Source of the DNA: Bordetella ansorpii
Lineage (GTDB): Bacteria; Pseudomonadota; Gammaproteobacteria; Burkholderiales; Burkholderiaceae_B
Direction: 5' to 3'
Assembly: GCF_900078315.1 (NCBI RefSeq)
Contig: NZ_FKBS01000014.1
Location: 1,337,847 to 1,401,846, forward strand
DNA length: 64,000 bases
Shown one piece after another: positions 58,305 to 64,000 of the stretch. The notes below the pieces were generated by a model, which had not been told where the DNA came from, searched no databases, and was given only the letters and a program-made list of their open reading frames with translations. Within the stretch, counting starts at the first letter, position 1. Each line of letters begins with the position of its first letter. The translations under genes were made by a program, and so were the position numbers.

Positions 58305-59288
58305 TCAGTTTCCTTTTTCAGTGGACGTCAGGTACTTCTCGAGCAAGGGCTCGACGGCGCGGGCCTCTTCGCGTGCCTCGCGGTCGAACGTCGCGGCATC
58401 GCTGAAGACCGGAATCGCGCCTTCGCTGCGCATGCTTTCGCGCACTTTCCTGTCGTGGGCTGCCGCCTGGATCCCCGCGCCGATGGCAGCCACGACGTTC
58501 TCGGGCGTACCCTGGCGGACCATCAAGCCGTACCAGGTCACGGCGCTCATCTGCAGGCCGAGTTCATTGAGCGTAGGCACGTCGGGCAACTCGGGCAGGC
58601 GCGTGTTCGAACCCGTGGCCAGCGCACGGAATGATCCTCCCCTGACCTGGGGCAGCGCCACCACCAGTGACGGCATGCCCAGGGTGATGTGGCCTCCCAA
58701 TGCGTCGGTCATCATCGGGGCGGTGCCCTTGTAGTTGGCGACGATGGCATTGCCCAGTTGCGACTTCTCGGCTATCTGGCGCGCCATGATTTCACCGTGG
58801 CGCGTGGCTGCGCCGAACGAGCACGGTGTTCTGGCGGTCCTGCAGCGCTTGATCAGGTCTGGAAAGGTCTGGTCGGGAGAGTCCTTCGCCACGCCGAACA
58901 CCATTGCGTTCTGCTGCAGCTTCGACACCATCTTGAAGTCCTTCAGGATGTCGATGTTGGCCGAAGGCAGGGTGTACGGGTAGAACAAGGCCTGATTGAC
59001 CTGCATCAGTACCGTGTAGCCGTCGGCCGGCTGGTTCCTGACGTACTCGGTGCCGATGATGCCATCGGCCCCCGTCCGATTGACGACCAGCACGGGTGTC
59101 TTCCATTGCTGCTGCCAGACTCGGGCGATGTTGCGCGCCAGCGCATCCGTGCCGCCGCCGGCGGAGTAGGGGACCACGATGGTGACGGGCCTGGACGGAA
59201 ACGCGGGTTCGGCGGGCAGGCCGGTCGTCGGTAGCCCGGCCCCCAGGCAGATCGCGAGGCCCAAGATGGCGGTGTGGTGGGATCTCAT
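58305..59288 (-). CDS. Bug-family (TctC) periplasmic solute-binding protein
   Basis: This 327-residue protein has a signal peptide cut near LPAEP (about residue 25) and the family signature FPSRPVTIVVPYSAGGGTD, with NRTGADGIIGTEYV following. It binds an organic acid or similar compound. ATG 59288 overlaps the dioxygenase stop (ATGA) and has GAGG upstream, so it is translationally coupled. It presumably delivers the substrate of this operon, though no permease is encoded here. Confidence 0.93.
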   Translation of the reverse strand: MRSHHTAILGLAICLGAGLPTTGLPAEPAFPSRPVTIVVPYSAGGGTDALARNIARVWQQQWKTPVLVVNRTGADGIIGTEYVRNQPADGYTVLMQVNQALFYPYTLPSANIDILKDFKMVSKLQQNAMVFGVAKDSPDQTFPDLIKRCRTARTPCSFGAATRHGEIMARQIAEKSQLGNAIVANYKGTAPMMTDALGGHITLGMPSLVVALPQVRGGSFRALATGSNTRLPELPDVPTLNELGLQMSAVTWYGLMVRQGTPENVVAAIGAGIQAAAHDRKVRESMRSEGAIPVFSDAATFDREAREEARAVEPLLEKYLTSTEKGN

Positions 59289-60391
59289 CTCGGACTCGCC
59301 TCGTAGTAGTGGTTATCCATGCCGTGATGGCTGGCCATGCGTGCTTCGAAATCCAGGAAGGCGGAGGTGATGGCCTGGCCGCGCAAGCCGCCCCTGACCG
59401 TGTTGGCGTTGGTGCTCTTGTAAGGTTCGCCCCAGCCCGCGGGCAGGGGCTGGCAAGCGGGAATGCCGAGCCATAGCCGCAACAGGTGCCGCTTCCGGTC
59501 GGGCAGCTCGTGGTCCTCGAAGTGTGTGCGCGAATGGATCGTGACGTAGTTGTTCAGCAACTGCATATCGCCGGCATCCAATTGCATGGCATAGCAGAAG
59601 CGCGGGTCTGGATACAGTGTGTCCAGCAGGTCGAGCAGCGCGACCTGCGCGTCGGACAGGCGTGGCACGTCGGAGAAGTCGCGCTGGGCGGCCACGATGT
59701 TCTTGCGGTTGGATCGGAATGCGAAATGGCCGTCCCGCGTGCCCGCCAGGGAGCATTGGTAGTAGGGGGCATCGTGCTGCCCCATGGCGCCCTGCCAACT
59801 GAAATGGAACGGCTGGAGCAAGGTGTCGCGCAGCTCGGGGTGCGTGCGGACCACTTCATCGTGGATGGCGCGTGAACTGGCGATCAGGCTGCGCCCGCCG
59901 GATTTGGCCGTGCGGCGGCATAGCAGCGCGACGACGTCGCCGAAATCGATATGAAAGTCCAGGGACGCGTTGGTGTTGTAGCCGCGGCCTCCCTTGTCCC
60001 GGTAAGTGCCGCCTGCATCGCGGACGTCATTGAGGATGTCGCTGTTCCTGTTCTGCGGACGCGCCACCCCCATGTGCAGGCCCATCCCCCAGTAGGCCAG
60101 GCGAGTGTCCTCCTCCGACCAGCGGTCTACCGGAAACCCCTTGAGCAGGCAGAAACCCCATCTGGTCTGCGTGGCTCGCACGGCGCTCGCCAGTTTGTTC
60201 CGGGCGGCCTCCGATAGCGGGAAATCGCCGGGTGTCATGTCGAGCAGGGGCTTGGCGGTCTTCTTGGCGTGGGCCAAGGCGGTATCGATGCCGTGGATCT
60301 CGTCTGCCGTGAGGCGCAGTACCCAAGACCTGTCGTTTTCCACGTCGCGGGCGAGCCAGGGCGATGGCTGTGCCGGTATGTCAGCGTGCAT
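59285..60391 (-). CDS. TauD/TfdA-like Fe(II)/2-oxoglutarate dioxygenase
   Basis: The protein has 368 residues. The iron facial triad is His147-x-Asp149 (FHIDFGDVVALLC) with a distal His in YVTIHSRTHFED, and the 2-oxoglutarate-binding Arg is probably in KRHLLRLWLG. It belongs to the TauD/gamma-butyrobetaine-type dioxygenases that hydroxylate or cleave small acids, sulfonates or ethers. ATG 60391 has GGAG upstream; a TTG at 60406 is less likely. It is first in the operon and divergent from the GntR regulator. Confidence 0.9.
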   Translation of the reverse strand: MHADIPAQPSPWLARDVENDRSWVLRLTADEIHGIDTALAHAKKTAKPLLDMTPGDFPLSEAARNKLASAVRATQTRWGFCLLKGFPVDRWSEEDTRLAYWGMGLHMGVARPQNRNSDILNDVRDAGGTYRDKGGRGYNTNASLDFHIDFGDVVALLCRRTAKSGGRSLIASSRAIHDEVVRTHPELRDTLLQPFHFSWQGAMGQHDAPYYQCSLAGTRDGHFAFRSNRKNIVAAQRDFSDVPRLSDAQVALLDLLDTLYPDPRFCYAMQLDAGDMQLLNNYVTIHSRTHFEDHELPDRKRHLLRLWLGIPACQPLPAGWGEPYKSTNANTVRGGLRGQAITSAFLDFEARMASHHGMDNHYYEASPR

Positions 60392-60469
60392 AGCATGTGT
60401 CTCCAACTGCTTGTTATGAATCGTATTTCAAAAGTGTATGTGAAAATGCAGGACAAAACAATCGGACAA

Positions 60470-60485
60470 AATTGTGTTTACAATT
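60470..60485. promoter_or_regulatory. GntR operator candidate, overlapping the gntR -10
   Basis: AATTGT-GTTT-ACAATT is a perfect 6-bp inverted repeat with a 4-nt spacer in the 144-bp divergent gap. It contains TACAAT at 60479-60484, which could be the -10 of the plus-strand GntR gene, so autoregulation is likely. Confidence 0.5.
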
Positions 60486-60535
60486 CCGCCTGCGGTACCC
60501 GGCCGGGCGGCTCGGCGGGCGCACCCCACAGACCT

Positions 60536-61213
60536 ATGAGCACATCTCCCAGCGATTCCAGGAAGCGCCCCGGCAACGTCACCGATCGCATCGTCGAGCA
60601 GATCCGCGCCGCCATTCACAATGGGCAGTTCGCCCCTGGGCAACGCCTGATCGAGGCGGATCTGATGGAGTCGTTTTCAGCCACGCGCGGGCCATTGCGC
60701 GAAGCCCTGCGCCGGTTGGGAATGGAAGGAACCGTCGATCTGGTCCCCAATCGCGGGGCCATCGTCAAGACGTTTTCCCGCCGCGAACTCATCGACCTGT
60801 TCCGAATACGCGAATCGATCGAAGGCTTGGCCGCGCGGCTGGCGGCCGAAGAGGTGGCAGGGAAGGGGTTGCGCGATGCCTTCATGCAGGCCTACGAAGC
60901 CATCGACGTGCAGGGATCGGATCCCGCCGCGGTGTTCCGCGAGGAGAACAGCGCCTTCCACGACCTGGTCCTGCGATTCGCCGGCAACGCGCAATTGACG
61001 CTGTTGATGAAGCGGCTTCAGTTACCCGTTCTGAGGGTACAGATCCGGGTGATGCTGGATGAGCGCTATCGGAACGAGTCCCGGAACGAGCATCGCGCCG
61101 TACTGGAGGCCATCATCGGCCATGATCCCGATGCCGCGGAGGCCGCCATGCGTGCCCACTTGCGCAATGCGGCGCATCGCATCTTCGAGCAGCCGTCGAC
61201 CGCGCTCGGCTGA
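60536..61213 (+). CDS. GntR-family regulator (FadR/FCD subfamily)
   Basis: This 225-residue protein has an N-terminal winged HTH (about 10-75; APGQRLIEADLMESFSATRG, then PLREALRRLG) and an all-helical FCD effector domain with likely metal- or carboxylate-binding histidines (HDLVLRFAGN and EHRAVLEAI). It is divergent from the five-gene catabolic operon and almost certainly its regulator, responding to an organic acid. ATG 60536 lacks a strong Shine-Dalgarno. Confidence 0.92.
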   Translation: MSTSPSDSRKRPGNVTDRIVEQIRAAIHNGQFAPGQRLIEADLMESFSATRGPLREALRRLGMEGTVDLVPNRGAIVKTFSRRELIDLFRIRESIEGLAARLAAEEVAGKGLRDAFMQAYEAIDVQGSDPAAVFREENSAFHDLVLRFAGNAQLTLLMKRLQLPVLRVQIRVMLDERYRNESRNEHRAVLEAIIGHDPDAAEAAMRAHLRNAAHRIFEQPSTALG

Positions 61214-61267
61214 TCGGCGGCGCGGTAGGGCGATGGCGCTCCGGCGCGGGCCAGTCATCGCGCCTGC

Positions 61268-62596
61268 TCAGCGCGCCAGATACGCCACCAGGTGCATCAG
61301 CCCATACAGCAATCCGCCGATCAGCGCCCCGACGAAGGTGCCGCTCAGCCGGATGGATTGCAGGTCGCTGCCCAGGTTCAGTTCCAGCTGGCTGGTCAGC
61401 TCCTCGGCGCTCCACGCCTGCACGCGGGCAACGATGAAGCGGCGGATCTTCTCCCGGTACTCTTCCACCAGCGGCTCCACCGTCTCGGTTACCCAGCCGT
61501 TGAACCACGCCTTCATCTCGGGCTGCTGGTCGATGCGCTTGCCCAGCGTCAGCGAGGCCTTGAACAGCGCGGCGCGCACTTCCGAATCATCGTGCGCCAG
61601 GTCTTCGCGCAGCCAGTCCAGCGCGCTGCGCCAGATGTCCTGGATGTACTGCGACAGTTCGTGGTTCTCCAGCACCCGGTCGCGGAACAGGTCGATGCGG
61701 GCGCGCAGCGCCGGGTCGGTGCGCAACTGCGCGATGAAGCGGGGAATGTTCCTTTCCAGTTTCACGCGAAGCTCATGGTCCTTGTCCCGCGCCATGTCCA
61801 GGAACAGCTGGCGCATGCCCGCCGCGACCTTGTCCGCGATGTTCTCGGCCACGGGCTTGTCCAGCCGCACCCAGCGCATCACCGACCACAGTTCTTCCGC
61901 GATCTTCTGCGCCAGCACGCCCCGCGCCGAGGGCGCGCCGGGGATGTCCGCGATGTCGCGCAGCAGGCGGTCCATCGCCTCCTGGTGGCGGCCGTCCTTG
62001 GTCAGCACGGTCAGCAGGCGGGCCAGCAGGTCCGACACGTCCAGCTTGCTCAGCTTCTCCTTGGTATTGGCGCGGATGAAGTCCTGCAGTTCGTCGCTAT
62101 CGAGCAGGGCCACCAGCCGCGGCGCGTGGCGCACCACGAAATCGGCCAGCCGCGCGGCGGATTCCGGCCGGGACAGGGCCTGCACCAGCCGCTGGGCGGG
62201 ATCGAAGGCGTGCAGGCGTTCCAGCACCTGTTCCTTGCCCAGGAAATGATCGCAGATGAAGTCGGCCAGGCTGGCGCCGATCCGGTCCTTGTTGCGGGGA
62301 ATGATGGCGGTATGCGGCAGCCAGCGCAGTCCCAGCGGATGGCGGAACAGCGCGGTCACGGCGAACCAGTCGGCCAGGCCGCCCACCATGGCCGCTTCGG
62401 CCATTGCCGCCAGCGCGCCGATGTAGAGGTTCTGGTGCCCGGGGTCCAGCGCGGTCAGCACGACGAATACCAGGCAGGCGCCCAGCAGGCTCAGCGTGGC
62501 CGAGCGCTTCTTGCGGCGCAGTTTCCGCTCTCGGTCGCCCGGAGGGGGCAGGCCGATGGAAATCGTCTTGGGCGGGTCATCGCCGGAAGTCTGCAT
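61268..62596 (-). CDS. DUF445 membrane protein (YjiN-like)
   Basis: The protein has 442 residues. Hydrophobic helices lie near residues 31-51 and 55-85 with the conserved GGLADWFAVTALFRHPLGL signature, followed by a long helical cytoplasmic or periplasmic region and a C-terminal membrane anchor (SIRLSGTFVGALIGGLLYGL). The family is uncharacterised; the E. coli relative is YjiN. The start is ATG 62596. It is convergent with gntR and 95 bp after the hybrid kinase stop. Confidence 0.88.
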   Translation of the reverse strand: MQTSGDDPPKTISIGLPPPGDRERKLRRKKRSATLSLLGACLVFVVLTALDPGHQNLYIGALAAMAEAAMVGGLADWFAVTALFRHPLGLRWLPHTAIIPRNKDRIGASLADFICDHFLGKEQVLERLHAFDPAQRLVQALSRPESAARLADFVVRHAPRLVALLDSDELQDFIRANTKEKLSKLDVSDLLARLLTVLTKDGRHQEAMDRLLRDIADIPGAPSARGVLAQKIAEELWSVMRWVRLDKPVAENIADKVAAGMRQLFLDMARDKDHELRVKLERNIPRFIAQLRTDPALRARIDLFRDRVLENHELSQYIQDIWRSALDWLREDLAHDDSEVRAALFKASLTLGKRIDQQPEMKAWFNGWVTETVEPLVEEYREKIRRFIVARVQAWSAEELTSQLELNLGSDLQSIRLSGTFVGALIGGLLYGLMHLVAYLAR

Positions 62597-62691
62597 CGTC
62601 GTCTGGGGCCTGTCGACCCTGAAAGAAAGCTCGCCGCGCCCGGAAATGCCGCCATCCTGCCGCGTGGCAACGGAGCATGGCGGCTTTCCTT

Positions 62692-64000
62692 TCAGCCTTG
62701 CGAGACGGCGCCCACGCCCAACCCACGCAACGCATCGCCCAACTGCGCGAACTGATAGGGCTTCTGCACCGAGGCCAGCCGGGCGTGCGGCGGCAGTTCG
62801 CTGGCAGACACGTGGGCGCCGCTGGCGATGACGATGGCCAGCCCCGGATAGCGTTGCGCCAGCGTGCGCAGCAGATCCTCGCCTTTCATGTCGGGCAGGC
62901 CCATGTCGACGATGGCGCCTTCGAAGGCGCCGGGCTCGGCTTCGAGCAGGCGCAGCGCCTCGCCGCCGGTGGCGGCCTCGGCGACGTCGTAGCCCAGGTC
63001 TTCGAGGCCTTCCAGCGCCAGCATGCGGATCAGGTCTTCGTCTTCGACCAGCAGGATGCGCGATGGCGCTTCGGACGCGGATTCGGGTGCCTGGCGGTCC
63101 AGAATGTCGCGGATGCGGTTGGCCAGGTCCACGAACGAGAAGGGCTTGGGCAGCAGGTCGACGCCCGGCGGCAACTGCCCGCCATGCGTCAGCGCGCCTT
63201 CGGCATAACCCGAGGTGTACAGCACCGGCAGGCCGGGACGCAGCGCACGCGCCGCCTCGGCCAGTTCGCGTCCGTTCATGCCCTTGGGCAGCCCGACGTC
63301 GGTGAAGACCAGCGAGATGTCCGGGTGGCGCTCGATCTGTTCCAGCGCCTCGGGGCCATCGGAGGCTTCGTGCACCACGTAGCCAAGGTCCTGCAGGATG
63401 CGGGTGGAATGCAGGCGCACGCCGGTGTTGTCTTCCACCACCAGCACGACTTCCCCAGGGCGCGCCTGGCGGGCCTGGCCATCGTGAAGGGGCTCGGCCT
63501 CGGGCAGGCCGGCCGTGTTCTGGCGCGGCAGGTACAGATGCACCGTGGTGCCCGTGCCCAGTGTGCTGTCGATCCGCACGTGACCGCCGGACTGCTTCAC
63601 GAAACCATACACCTGGCTCAGGCCCAGGCCGGTGCCCACGCCGATGTCCTTGGTGGTGAAGAAGGGTTCGAACACCTTGCCCAGCAATTCGGGCGGAATG
63701 CCCGTGCCGGTGTCGCCCAGGCTGATGCGTACATATTGCCCGGGCAGCAGGCCATCGGCTTCGGCATGGCCGATACCGATCTCGGCATTGCCGGTGCGGA
63801 TGCTGATGACGCCGCCCTCGGGCATGGCGTCGCGCGCGTTGACCGCCAGGTTCACCAGCGCGCTTTCCAGCATGTGCGGGTCGGTCAGCGTGTCCCACAG
63901 ATCGGCGGACAGTTCGGTGCGAACCTCGACGTGTTCGCCCAGGGTGCGCGACAGGATTTCGATGGTGTCCGAGATCAGGCCGTTCAGGTCGATGCGGCGC
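62692..64000 (-). CDS. Hybrid sensor histidine kinase, C-terminal part with two receiver domains
   Basis: The gene runs off the window, so its N-terminal sensor is not visible. What remains shows the HATPase domain with the N box NLAVNARDAMPEGG and the G1/F/G2 boxes DTGTGIP, FEPFFTTK and GTGLGLS. Two receiver domains follow: one with LVVEDN and FTDVGLP (phosphoacceptor Asp), the other with LLVEDED and IVDMGLPD. There is no Hpt domain. The tandem receivers suggest a phosphorelay whose output regulator is encoded elsewhere. Confidence 0.92.
   Translation of the reverse strand, partial: RRIDLNGLISDTIEILSRTLGEHVEVRTELSADLWDTLTDPHMLESALVNLAVNARDAMPEGGVISIRTGNAEIGIGHAEADGLLPGQYVRISLGDTGTGIPPELLGKVFEPFFTTKDIGVGTGLGLSQVYGFVKQSGGHVRIDSTLGTGTTVHLYLPRQNTAGLPEAEPLHDGQARQARPGEVVLVVEDNTGVRLHSTRILQDLGYVVHEASDGPEALEQIERHPDISLVFTDVGLPKGMNGRELAEAARALRPGLPVLYTSGYAEGALTHGGQLPPGVDLLPKPFSFVDLANRIRDILDRQAPESASEAPSRILLVEDEDLIRMLALEGLEDLGYDVAEAATGGEALRLLEAEPGAFEGAIVDMGLPDMKGEDLLRTLAQRYPGLAIVIASGAHVSASELPPHARLASVQKPYQFAQLGDALRGLGVGAVSQG

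Noticed and set aside
1-64000. CRISPR array, prophage or insertion sequence
   Set aside because: No regular direct repeats with spacers, no transposase, integrase or phage structural genes were seen.

Overview
The window is high-GC chromosomal DNA of a betaproteobacterium in the Alcaligenaceae, most like Achromobacter or Bordetella. The basis is protein character and gene content: ilvC, pssA, rpsO-pnp, qor-tpiA-secG, several Bug (TctC-type) solute-binding proteins, and many LysR, IclR, GntR and AraC regulators. I saw no phage, transposase or CRISPR array. The assignment comes from recognition of families, not from a search.

Layout. (1) 1-6059 is housekeeping: the tail of ilvC, a TerC/Alx-type gene behind a yybP-ykoY (Mn2+) riboswitch, pssA, a small lipoprotein, rpsO and pnp. 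(2) 6200-12000 holds a lipoprotein with threonine ammonia-lyase, a lone PIN protein, a LuxR regulator, tRNA-Leu(UAA), an exported ParB-like lipoprotein and tRNA-Ser(UGA). (3) 12176-14612 is quinone oxidoreductase, tpiA and secG. (4) 14614-21600 is LysR, CocE-type hydrolase, orphan solute-binding protein, Kef-type K+/H+ antiporter and tRNA-Leu(GAG). (5) 22057-30762 begins with a dicarboxylate/amino-acid symporter and a polysaccharide deacetylase. It continues into an unusual biosynthetic cluster: FkbM methyltransferase, two APH/choline-kinase-fold kinases, radical SAM enzyme, an asparagine synthase lacking its glutaminase half, a UGT-type glycosyltransferase and a CmcI-type methyltransferase. 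Several of these genes are coupled by ATGA overlaps. This is the best candidate here for an undescribed pathway.

(6) 30831-35181 is IclR divergent from a Bug protein and a self-sufficient CYP116B-type P450 (heme, flavin reductase and 2Fe-2S in one chain). (7) 35199-35766 is a toxin-antitoxin pair whose toxin is broken by two frameshifts. (8) 35892-46597 contains two related AraC regulators, each divergent from a short-chain dehydrogenase, plus a flavin monooxygenase, YceI, a BetT-type BCCT transporter and further SDRs. (9) 46655-53603 is a HigBA-order toxin-antitoxin pair, a SulP transporter, and a DUF2946/TonB receptor/PepSY metal-uptake set. (10) 53848-64000 is a photolyase, a five-gene catabolic operon (Fe/2OG dioxygenase, Bug, PrpB-like C-C lyase, LeuC- and LeuD-like hydro-lyase) divergent from a GntR regulator, then a DUF445 protein and a hybrid histidine kinase cut by the window edge.

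Non-coding signals include three tRNAs, about ten convincing hairpin terminators, several sigma70-like promoters, probable IclR and GntR operators, and two inverted copies of a dispersed GC-rich intergenic repeat (1615-1693 and 43660-43738).
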